DNA from: Clostridiaceae bacterium
GTDB lineage: Bacteria > Bacillota_A > Clostridia > Clostridiales > Clostridiaceae
DNA length: 10,424 nt
Reading direction: 5' to 3'
Assembly: GCA_029256485.1 (NCBI GenBank)
Contig: JAQSXU010000115.1
Location: forward strand, 1 to 10,424
The notes below the pieces were generated by a model, which saw only the letters and a program-made list of their open reading frames with translations, was not told the DNA's origin and searched no databases. Below, piece by piece: positions 5,075 to 10,424 of the stretch. Each line of letters starts with the position of its first letter. Position 1 is the first letter of the stretch. The translations under genes were made by a program, and so were the position numbers.

Positions 5075-5921
5075 GAAATTCATCCACCTTTCTTTTTAAT
5101 ACTTCAAAATATTTAGAAAAGTCATAAAGGAAATCTTTATCACTTTCAAAATCTGATAATTCTATTTCTGCTATCCAGCCCTTCTCATATGGATTTTCAT
5201 TAATAAGCTCAGGTGACTCTAGCAGCTTTTCATTTATTGCCGTTATTGTACCGCTCACAGGACATATAACTTCGAATACAGCTTTACCTGATTCTATATT
5301 ACCTGCTTCTCCAAATTGTTCTATTTCAGATCCAACTGCTGGCGGAGTAAAGAACATTATATCTGAAAGGCTGTGCTGAACGTAATCTGCCACGCCTATT
5401 CTGGCTCTACTTCCAATAAAATATGCCCAGCAGTCATTTTCATTAAAATAAAAACCTTCCTTTGGAACTCTGAAAGTGAATTTATCTTTTTTGTAAATCT
5501 CATACTGGATGTTTTCCGGAAAAACAAAAGAACTTTCATTTCCAACTTTTTCTTCAGCTTTTGTTAGCTTCTCAGTTATAATCTGAACAAGTTTTAACTC
5601 ATTATCTCCAAGCCTTAAACTGTTGTTAGTTATAGTAATGTTGTTTGCTTTGGCTTCATCACTTATATTAATTTTTTCACTGATTTTAAGATTTTTTTCT
5701 GAGGCGAGTTTGCTGGCACATCTTGAGGCGCAGCCATCAATTACTAATAATGGTTTTTCAGAGGCTATTTTATTATATCTTGCATCAGCAGCTCTATACA
5801 AAACAGGACAAATTATTTTGCTGTCAGTAGTTTCTGTAAGCTCTAAAGCCACTTCCTTTGAAACGCAGCCAGCGCATTTATCCAGGCCATTACAGGGAAG
5901 TACCGCATAGGATTTACTCAT
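5067..5921 (-). CDS. Fusion of a DGC four-cysteine domain with a lipoylatable GcvH-like domain
   Basis: The start is ATG 5921-5919, which overlaps the ferredoxin stop by 8 nt (ATGAGTAA) and lies 10 nt after AGGAG; a TTG three codons earlier is only 1 nt from it. The 284-residue product has two parts. Residues 1-80 are a DGC domain: L-P-C10-N-G-L-D-K-C16-A-G-C19, C38 and V-I-D-G-C64-A-S-R-C68. After a linker (about 85-145), residues 150-258 follow glycine cleavage H protein: A-R-I-G-V-A-D-Y, a F-x-x-P-x-V-G-S-E-I strand, I-E-S-G-K213-A-V-F-E-V with the lipoyl lysine, C-P-V-S-G, and E-S-P-E-L-I-N-E-N-P-Y-x-x-G-W-I. K213 is therefore expected to carry lipoate. No GcvP or GcvT is near; instead Lpd heads the operon. 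I infer a lipoyl arm that shuttles electrons or a sulfur/selenium/metalloid ligand to the attached cysteine site. Confidence 0.9.
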   Translation of the reverse strand: MSKSYAVLPCNGLDKCAGCVSKEVALELTETTDSKIICPVLYRAADARYNKIASEKPLLVIDGCASRCASKLASEKNLKISEKINISDEAKANNITITNNSLRLGDNELKLVQIITEKLTKAEEKVGNESSFVFPENIQYEIYKKDKFTFRVPKEGFYFNENDCWAYFIGSRARIGVADYVQHSLSDIMFFTPPAVGSEIEQFGEAGNIESGKAVFEVICPVSGTITAINEKLLESPELINENPYEKGWIAEIELSDFESDKDFLYDFSKYFEVLKRKVDEFHV

Positions 5922-6207
5922 TACCTTCAAGCTCCTTTCTTATTTCCTTAATTGCTTTTGTGGTTTCATTCTTGTTTGGGAATGCTATGGCATCTACTCC
6001 ACAGGTTTTACCACAGGCACGGCAGAACACAACGCAATTATTTGGGTTCTTAACAATAAGCTTTTTATCTTCACTTTCTCTAACTTCATATACATCATGA
6101 GGACAGAAATTTGAACATTCCATACAAAAATTACATTTGTCATAATCTATTCTTGGACTCCAATCAATCTTTTCTCTTGGGACACCCATAAAAGTTGATT
6201 CACTCAT
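5914..6207 (-). CDS. 2[4Fe-4S] ferredoxin-like protein
   Basis: A 97-residue protein with C25-x2-C28-x2-C31-x3-C35-P, a standard 4Fe-4S motif, and a second set C58-x3-C62-x2-C65-x3-C69 in which the first gap is one residue longer than in classic ferredoxins. Both carry the usual hydrophobic residues around the clusters. An N-terminal stretch of about 20 residues and a charged C-terminal helix (about 80-97) flank the core. The start is 2 nt after the HdrA-like stop with GAGGAGG 7 nt upstream. Position between an HdrA-N-like protein and the lipoyl fusion suggests that it moves electrons between them. It has no membrane segment and should be cytosolic. Confidence 0.9.
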   Translation of the reverse strand: MSESTFMGVPREKIDWSPRIDYDKCNFCMECSNFCPHDVYEVRESEDKKLIVKNPNNCVVFCRACGKTCGVDAIAFPNKNETTKAIKEIRKELEGNE

Positions 6208-6209
6208 AA

Positions 6210-6587
6210 CTATTCCTCCTCAATACCTAATTCTTTTAATGCTTTTCTTACTACTTCAAATGCTTTTTCGTTGGTCATATCCCTTATGTCAATCATAACT
6301 GCATCCTTCTCAATATCTAGTTCAGCATCTTTAAAGGCTTGTTTAAACATTTTCCTCTGCATATTTGGAGCACAGGCGCCAATTATTAATTTCCTGTGTG
6401 CTTTTAAGAAATCTGCAAGGAATCTATCTCCATCTTCCTCACAAAGCTGTGGATGAATAAATCCATACTCTACAGGCAGCTCTATCCTTACTTGATTAAT
6501 AAAGTCCCATATGTCCATTGCTTTAAAACCTGGACACTTTCCAGTGCATACACACATTATAAAACCTGGTAATTGTCTTTCTTCCAT
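6210..6587 (-). CDS. Free-standing HdrA N-terminal-like Fe-S protein
   Basis: A 125-residue protein resembling the N-terminal, non-flavin part of heterodisulfide reductase subunit A. Recognised features are C12-V-C14-T-G-K-C18-P at the start, H-P-Q-L-C49-E-E-D-G in the middle, and the G-A-C72-A-P-N-M-Q segment followed by a helix with M-F-K-Q-A-F-K. HdrA proteins are normally about 350-650 residues with an FAD domain and added 4Fe-4S domains; here the FAD domain is absent and the ferredoxin is a separate gene next door. The five cysteines likely hold an Fe-S cluster. AGGAGG lies 8 nt before the start; the gene begins 30 nt after lpd. I infer an electron-transfer subunit working with the ferredoxin and Lpd/lipoyl protein. 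Confidence 0.8.
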   Translation of the reverse strand: MEERQLPGFIMCVCTGKCPGFKAMDIWDFINQVRIELPVEYGFIHPQLCEEDGDRFLADFLKAHRKLIIGACAPNMQRKMFKQAFKDAELDIEKDAVMIDIRDMTNEKAFEVVRKALKELGIEEE

Positions 6588-6617
6588 AATAAAATCCTCC
6601 TGTTTTTTACTATTTTT

Positions 6618-8015
6618 TTATGCTTTATGAAGGGATCTTCCCACAGCATCAGAGCAGGCCTCCCATATTGCCTCGCTTAAACTTGGGTGAGGATGAATCA
6701 TATCAGCTAAAACATCTGCTTTTGCTTTTAATGTAATAGCAAGGGTTATTTCTGAAATCATTTCAGATGCATTAGCACCAAGTATTTGGCAGCCAATAAT
6801 GGTATTATCTTTATCAGCTATAATTTTCACAAATCCTTCTCTTTCACCTAAAGTTAAGGCACGACCATTATTTCTAAAGTTGAATCTTCCAATATTTATA
6901 TCTATGCCAAGTTTATTAGCTTCTTCTTCATTAATTCCAACAGACGCTGCTTCTGGATTTGTATAAACACAGGCAGGAACAGCATTATAATTTAATCTGC
7001 TGTGCATTCCTAAAGCATTCTCTGCTGCAACTTTACCTTCTATAAATGCAACATGAGCAAGAAGTTTTCCCCCAATAACATCACCAGCAGCAAAAATTCC
7101 TTTAACACTAGTTTCCATGTTTTCATCTACTACAATGGCACCTTTTTCAATATGAAGCCCTAAATTTCTTAATTCGTCTGAATCAGAATTAAGTTTTCTT
7201 CCAATGGCAGCTAAAACCTTTTCACATTGCAAAGAATATTCCTTATTGTTTTCACAATATAATAATTCCAGTGTATTTTCAGTATTTCTAATTTCTTTAA
7301 CTGAGGAAGATAATTTAAATGATATTCCTTGTCTTTTCATAATTTTTAACAGTTCACTTGAAATTTCCTTATCTTCAGAAGGCAGTATACTATCTTTCAT
7401 TTCAATAATTGTAACTTTGCTACCAACAGAATTAAACATTGTTGCAAATTCAAGCCCAATGGCTCCAGCACCAATTATAGCAATGCTTTTTGGCACTTCA
7501 GAAAGATTAAGTGCCTCATTACTGGTTATAACTCCATTAGAATTAATACCTAAAATATTAGGTATTAATGGGGCAGAGCCTGTAGTAATAATTATCTTTT
7601 CAGTGGAAATTTCCACTTCACCTTCAGGGGTTGAAACTAAAATTTTTTTAGGGTTTTTAATATATCCTTTACCTTTTATAATTTTAATACCTTTAGCAGG
7701 CAGAAGATGTTCAAGCCCCATATTTAGATTTTTAACTACTCTGTTTTTCCTTTCATTTGATACATTCCAGTTGATAGCTGATATATTACTGTCAATTCCA
7801 AACTCCTTGGATTTTTTTATGGTGTAGGAAACCTCTGAAGTCTTAAGAAGAGTTTTTGTTGGTATACAGCCTTGGTTCAAACAAACCCCGCCAAGCTGAT
7901 TTTCTTCAATTAATACTGTATCAGCACCAAGCTGTGAAGCTCTGATGGCAGAAATGTAACCGGCAGGCCCGCTGCCCAATATGGTAATTTGGGTATGTAT
8001 TTTATTATCCATCAT
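6618..8015 (-). CDS. lpd: Dihydrolipoamide dehydrogenase
   Basis: A 465-residue pyridine nucleotide-disulfide oxidoreductase of usual length. The FAD-binding G-S-G-P-A-G-Y is at 14-20, the redox disulfide in G-G-V-C45-L-N-Q-G-C50-I-P-T-K, the NAD-binding G-A-G-A-I-G-L-E-F near 180-190, and the C-terminal H-P-H-P-S-L-S-E supplies the catalytic His-Glu pair. The A-I-G-R-K and A-A-G-D-V segments of the second FAD contact are also present. It oxidises dihydrolipoyl groups on carrier proteins with NAD+. The obvious partner is the lipoylated GcvH-like domain encoded three genes downstream; no pyruvate dehydrogenase or complete glycine cleavage genes are near. GGAG is 8 nt before the chosen ATG; a second ATG follows at once. 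It is the first gene of the operon, driven by a promoter at 8068-8096. Confidence 0.95.
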   Translation of the reverse strand: MMDNKIHTQITILGSGPAGYISAIRASQLGADTVLIEENQLGGVCLNQGCIPTKTLLKTSEVSYTIKKSKEFGIDSNISAINWNVSNERKNRVVKNLNMGLEHLLPAKGIKIIKGKGYIKNPKKILVSTPEGEVEISTEKIIITTGSAPLIPNILGINSNGVITSNEALNLSEVPKSIAIIGAGAIGLEFATMFNSVGSKVTIIEMKDSILPSEDKEISSELLKIMKRQGISFKLSSSVKEIRNTENTLELLYCENNKEYSLQCEKVLAAIGRKLNSDSDELRNLGLHIEKGAIVVDENMETSVKGIFAAGDVIGGKLLAHVAFIEGKVAAENALGMHSRLNYNAVPACVYTNPEAASVGINEEEANKLGIDINIGRFNFRNNGRALTLGEREGFVKIIADKDNTIIGCQILGANASEMISEITLAITLKAKADVLADMIHPHPSLSEAIWEACSDAVGRSLHKA

Positions 8016-8028
8016 TAAATCAACTCCA

Positions 8029-8063
8029 TTTAATTAACAATATAATTAAATAATTAATTACAA
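8029..8063. promoter_or_regulatory. AT-rich inverted repeats in the lpd leader, candidate ArsR operator
   Basis: TTTAATTA (8029-8036) and TAATTAAA (8043-8050) form an 8-bp inverted repeat with 6-bp spacing, followed by TAATTAATTA (8051-8060). The stretch lies right after the -10 box of the lpd promoter, the position where a repressor would block transcription. The half sites match those of the palindrome at 1635-1652. Confidence 0.4.
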
Positions 8064-8067
8064 TTTT

Positions 8068-8096
8068 ATATTACTACTTTATATATTCATCGTCAA
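8068..8096 (-). promoter_or_regulatory. Sigma-A-type promoter of the lpd operon
   Basis: On the - strand TTGACG (8096-8091), a 17-nt spacer and TAATAT (8073-8068) form a good vegetative promoter. Transcription would start near 8061, leaving a leader of about 45 nt before the lpd start. Confidence 0.7.
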
Positions 8097-8098
8097 TA

Positions 8099-8127
8099 TT
8101 GATATATTCATAAAAGTATTTTATACT
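8099..8127 (+). promoter_or_regulatory. Sigma-A-type promoter of the second ArsR gene
   Basis: TTGATA (8099-8104), a 17-nt spacer and TATACT (8122-8127). Its -35 box starts only 2 bp from the -35 box of the divergent lpd promoter. A near-palindrome TGTTTAATTAAAACA lies in the leader at about 8143-8157. Confidence 0.65.
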
Positions 8128-8210
8128 AATCTTAATACATAAGTGTTTAATTAAAACATATTATTTGATATAGTTAAATATGAATAATTAAAAATAGAGG
8201 AGGAAGATCA

Positions 8211-8504
8211 TTGAATCAAGAAGAACTCTCCATTAAAATTTTTAAAGCTTTAGGTAATCCTGTAAGATTTAAAATAATGAAATTTTTGTGTGACGGTCCT
8301 AAATGTGTGTGTAAATTAAATGAAGAATTTCAATACAGCCAGGCAAATTTATCTCAGCATTTAAGAATTTTAAAAGATGCAGGACTGGTTAAAAGTGAAA
8401 AAGTAGGATTAGAAATGCATTACAGACTTTATAATGATAGTATTAAAGAAGTTATTAATAATGTTGAAGACTATGTTAAAGGTTTTTTTGTTAATATGAA
8501 ATAA
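8211..8504 (+). CDS. ArsR-family repressor (copy 2), divergent from the lpd operon
   Basis: A 97-residue winged-helix regulator that starts at TTG 8211 with GGAGG about 7-8 nt upstream. It shares with copy 1 the F-K-A-L-G-N-P-V-R-F-K-I helix, the P-K-C32-V-C34-K-L metal-site segment and the S-Q-A-N-L-S-Q-H-L recognition helix, and aligns end to end without a gap. Differences sit in the metal site (C27 here in place of C29), the second half of the wing and the dimer helix. The divergent arrangement with lpd and the shared control region suggest that it represses itself and the seven-gene operon. Similar palindromes at the copy 1 promoter suggest cross-regulation. The inducer may be arsenite, a soft metal or a reactive sulfur/selenium species; the sequence alone does not decide. 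Confidence 0.9.
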   Translation: MNQEELSIKIFKALGNPVRFKIMKFLCDGPKCVCKLNEEFQYSQANLSQHLRILKDAGLVKSEKVGLEMHYRLYNDSIKEVINNVEDYVKGFFVNMK

Positions 8505-8579
8505 ATGTTCTAAAAAGATTATTAATACTTGTATAACATTTCATATTATGATATTCTTATTAAGAAAACTGAATAATAT

Positions 8580-8668
8580 GCGCAGGGGGGCTGGTGTTTC
8601 CAGCTGAGAGTAAGAATTAAATTCTTTGACCCTAAACCTGATCTGGATAATGCCAGCGTAGGAAGTTG
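8580..8668 (+). ncRNA. TPP (thi-box) riboswitch
   Basis: The leader of thiC carries the conserved blocks of the thiamine pyrophosphate aptamer in order: a G-rich stretch at 8585-8590, CTGAGAG (8603-8609), a variable P3-type hairpin (TAAGAATT/AAATTCTT), GACCC (8628-8632), ACCTGATCTGGATAATGCCAGCG (8636-8658) and the closing AGGAA. The end points of the P1 stem are approximate. Confidence 0.95.
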
Positions 8669-8688
8669 TTTGTAAAAATGTTATTGAT

Positions 8689-8720
8689 AAGCATGAGTCT
8701 ACGGACTTATGCTTTTTTTA
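8689..8720 (+). terminator. Riboswitch expression-platform terminator
   Basis: An 11-bp stem (8689-8699 with 8704-8714, one G-U pair), a TACG loop and a run of seven T (8713-8719). It lies between the TPP aptamer and the thiC ribosome binding site, so thiamine pyrophosphate most likely causes early termination. Confidence 0.9.
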
Positions 8721-8753
8721 TTTCATGAAAAAAATAAAAAGGAGAATAAAATT

Positions 8754-10064
8754 ATGAATTACACAACTCAAATGGATGCAGCCAAAAAGGGAATAATATC
8801 AAAAGAAATGGAAACTGTAGCTGAAAAAGAAAGTATGGATGTGGAGGTTTTAAGAAGTCTTTTAGCTGAAGGTAAAATAGCAATACCAGCAAATAAGAAT
8901 CATAAATCCTTGAGTGCTGAAGGCGTTGGACAAGGGCTGAGGACAAAAATAAATGTTAATTTAGGTATATCAAAAGATTGTGCAAATATAGACATGGAGC
9001 TTGAGAAGGTTGAAACCGCAATTAAAATGAAAGCAGAAGCTATTATGGATCTAAGTTCCTATGGTAAGACTGAAGAATTTAGAAAAAGGGTAATAGAAAT
9101 GTCTCCTGCCATGATAGGAACAGTGCCTATATATGATGCAGTAGGCTTTTATGATAAGGAACTAAGTGACATATCAGCTGAAGAATTTTTAGCTGTTGTA
9201 GAAAAACAGGCTCAGGATGGAGTGGATTTCATGACAATCCATGCTGGTCTTAACAGGGAGACTGCTGAAACTTTCAAGAGAAATAAAAGGCTTATGAATA
9301 TAGTTTCAAGAGGGGGCTCTCTTTTATATGCATGGATGGAATTAAACAATAAAGAAAACCCATTTTATGAATATTATGATAAGGTGCTTGATATCTGTGC
9401 AAAATATGATGTAACTATCAGCCTTGGAGATGCCTGCCGTCCTGGATGTATTAATGATGCTACTGATGCAAGCCAGATAAAAGAACTTCTTACTTTAGGC
9501 GAACTTACAAAAAGGGCATGGGAAAAGAATGTACAAGTAATGATAGAAGGTCCGGGGCATATGGCTTTAAATGAAATAGCTGCCAATATGCTTCTTGAGA
9601 AAAGATTATGTCATGGGGCGCCATTTTATGTACTAGGACCACTGGTTACAGATATTGCACCAGGATATGATCATATCACAAGTGCCATAGGCGGAGCTAT
9701 TGCGGCAGCAAATGGTGCAGACTTTTTATGTTATGTTACTCCTGCAGAGCACTTAAGACTTCCAAATCTTGATGATATGAAAGAGGGAATTATTGCATCA
9801 AAGATTGCTGCTCATGCGGCAGACATAGCTAAAAATATCAAAGGTGCAAAGGAATGGGATTACAGAATGGGAGAGGCAAGAAAACAGCTTAATTGGGAAG
9901 CCACATTTGATCTTTCCATTGATCCTGAAAAAGCAAGAAGATACAGAAAGGAATCTACTCCTGAACATGCAGATACCTGCACAATGTGCGGCAAAATGTG
10001 TGCCGTTAGGAATATGAACAAGGTTATGCAGGGAAAGAATGTTAATATTTTAAGAGAAGAATAA
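8754..10064 (+). CDS. thiC: Phosphomethylpyrimidine synthase
   Basis: ThiC converts aminoimidazole ribotide to the pyrimidine phosphate of thiamine by a radical SAM reaction. The start is ATG 8754 with AAGGAG 8 nt upstream; the longer frame from 8709 lies within the terminator hairpin and is not used. The 436-residue product shows the family's segments: [45 protein letters not shown], and the C-terminal cluster motif. The cluster cysteines are C409-x2-C412-x3-C416, one residue shorter than the CX2CX4C of enterobacterial ThiC and in keeping with the short form of about 430 residues seen in clostridia. Controlled by the TPP riboswitch just upstream. Confidence 0.97.
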   Translation: MNYTTQMDAAKKGIISKEMETVAEKESMDVEVLRSLLAEGKIAIPANKNHKSLSAEGVGQGLRTKINVNLGISKDCANIDMELEKVETAIKMKAEAIMDLSSYGKTEEFRKRVIEMSPAMIGTVPIYDAVGFYDKELSDISAEEFLAVVEKQAQDGVDFMTIHAGLNRETAETFKRNKRLMNIVSRGGSLLYAWMELNNKENPFYEYYDKVLDICAKYDVTISLGDACRPGCINDATDASQIKELLTLGELTKRAWEKNVQVMIEGPGHMALNEIAANMLLEKRLCHGAPFYVLGPLVTDIAPGYDHITSAIGGAIAAANGADFLCYVTPAEHLRLPNLDDMKEGIIASKIAAHAADIAKNIKGAKEWDYRMGEARKQLNWEATFDLSIDPEKARRYRKESTPEHADTCTMCGKMCAVRNMNKVMQGKNVNILREE

Positions 10065-10101
10065 AATAAGACATACCTTGAACATAAATGTATGGATACA
10101 C

Positions 10102-10129
10102 TTGAGAATTAATGTATTCACATTATAAT
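10102..10129 (+). promoter_or_regulatory. Likely sigma-A promoter of pdxS
   Basis: TTGAGA (10102-10107), a 16-nt spacer and TATAAT (10124-10129) in the 100-nt gap after thiC. No terminator was seen after thiC, so read-through into pdxS is also possible. Confidence 0.65.
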
Positions 10130-10164
10130 TGATTATAAAATAAAAAGATTAGGAGTTGTTATTT

Positions 10165-10424
10165 ATGGCAAGGTATGAATTAAACAAAAATTTGGCACAG
10201 ATGCTTAAAGGCGGAGTAATTATGGACGTAGTAAATGCGGAACAAGCCATAATTGCTGAAAAGGCAGGAGCATGTGCAGTAATGGCACTTGAAAAAGTAC
10301 CTGCGGATATAAGAAAGCAGGGTGGAGTTGCCAGAATGTCTGACCCAAAGATGATAAAGGAGATAAAAGCTGCAGTTTCAATTCCTGTTATGGCAAAGGT
10401 GAGAATAGGACATTTTGTTGAAGC
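10165..10424 (+). CDS. pdxS: Pyridoxal 5'-phosphate synthase subunit PdxS (N-terminal part, cut by window end)
   Basis: The first 86 residues of PdxS (about 290 in full). PdxS, with the glutaminase PdxT, makes PLP from ribose 5-phosphate, glyceraldehyde 3-phosphate and ammonia. Visible family features are L-K-G-G-V-I-M-D-V with the catalytic aspartate, [10 protein letters not shown], the [12 protein letters not shown] loop and M-A-K-V-R-I-G-H-F with the lysine that binds the pentose substrate. AGGAG lies 9 nt before the ATG. pdxT is expected downstream, outside the window. Confidence 0.97.
   Translation, partial: MARYELNKNLAQMLKGGVIMDVVNAEQAIIAEKAGACAVMALEKVPADIRKQGGVARMSDPKMIKEIKAAVSIPVMAKVRIGHFVE

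Noticed and set aside
7204..7827. 207-residue open frame on the + strand
   Set aside because: It is antisense to the well-conserved lpd gene and has no recognisable domain or ribosome binding site.
5067..8015. Part of a normal glycine cleavage system
   Set aside because: Lpd and an H-like domain are present, but no P or T protein is in the window, and the H domain is fused to a DGC domain among Fe-S and selenoprotein genes.
8529..8557. Promoter TTGTAT-17-TATTCT for the thiC riboswitch
   Set aside because: A weak match in AT-rich DNA; some promoter must lie in 8505-8580 or upstream, but this one is not listed because alternatives fit about as well.
8709..8753. N-terminal extension of ThiC from ATG 8709
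   Set aside because: The extension is encoded by the terminator hairpin and the ribosome binding site region and has no family similarity; ATG 8754 has proper spacing.
1..10424. CRISPR array, insertion sequence, tRNA or rRNA genes
   Set aside because: No regularly spaced repeats, transposase frames, terminal inverted repeats, or tRNA/rRNA-like segments were seen.

Overview
The window is low-GC, Gram-positive DNA with strong AGGAGG-type ribosome binding sites and a spore-former/clostridial gene flavour. The best guess is a Clostridium-group anaerobe that makes selenoproteins. That guess rests on codon and base bias, an oxygen-sensitive Fe-S protein set, two in-frame UGA codons with matching SECIS hairpins, and the thiC/pdxS layout. 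The species cannot be fixed from the sequence.

Left part (1-3886, + strand): the 3' end of an arsD-like gene; a HesB-like selenoprotein (255-557) read through UGA; a small one-pass membrane peptide with a Cys/His tail and then a hairpin terminator; then a consensus promoter driving an ArsR-type regulator, a mini-thioredoxin (CSNC), a COG0701/ArsP-type permease and a SigZ-like ECF sigma factor that ends at a second terminator. A DUF2703-type, very cysteine-rich thioredoxin-like protein follows. The theme is metalloid/thiol handling.

Middle part (3898-8210, - strand): a tight seven-gene operon read right to left: dihydrolipoamide dehydrogenase, a free-standing HdrA-N-terminal-like Fe-S protein, a 2[4Fe-4S] ferredoxin, a fusion of a DGC (four-cysteine) domain with a lipoylatable glycine-cleavage-H-like domain, two more stand-alone DGC proteins, and a second HesB-like selenoprotein. 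Two junctions overlap by 8 nt and others are 1-2 nt apart. This looks like a dedicated redox relay: NAD(H)/Lpd, a lipoyl arm tethered to a cysteine-rich binding module, Fe-S electron carriers and a Sec-containing protein. No glycine-cleavage P or T protein is present in the window, so classical glycine cleavage is not supported. This cassette is the most novel item in the window; its substrate is unknown, and sulfur, selenium or arsenic chemistry is inferred from context only.

The operon is divergent from a second ArsR regulator (8211-8504) that is a gap-free paralogue of the first. The shared intergenic region has back-to-back -35 boxes, and the control regions of both ArsR genes and of the permease carry similar AT-rich TTTAATTA/TAATTAAA palindromes, so the left and middle units may form one regulon.

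Right part (8505-10424, + strand): housekeeping vitamin genes. A TPP riboswitch with an intrinsic terminator precedes thiC, and a promoter precedes the start of pdxS, which runs off the window. Every intergenic stretch is under 300 bases; those with recognisable signals are listed.
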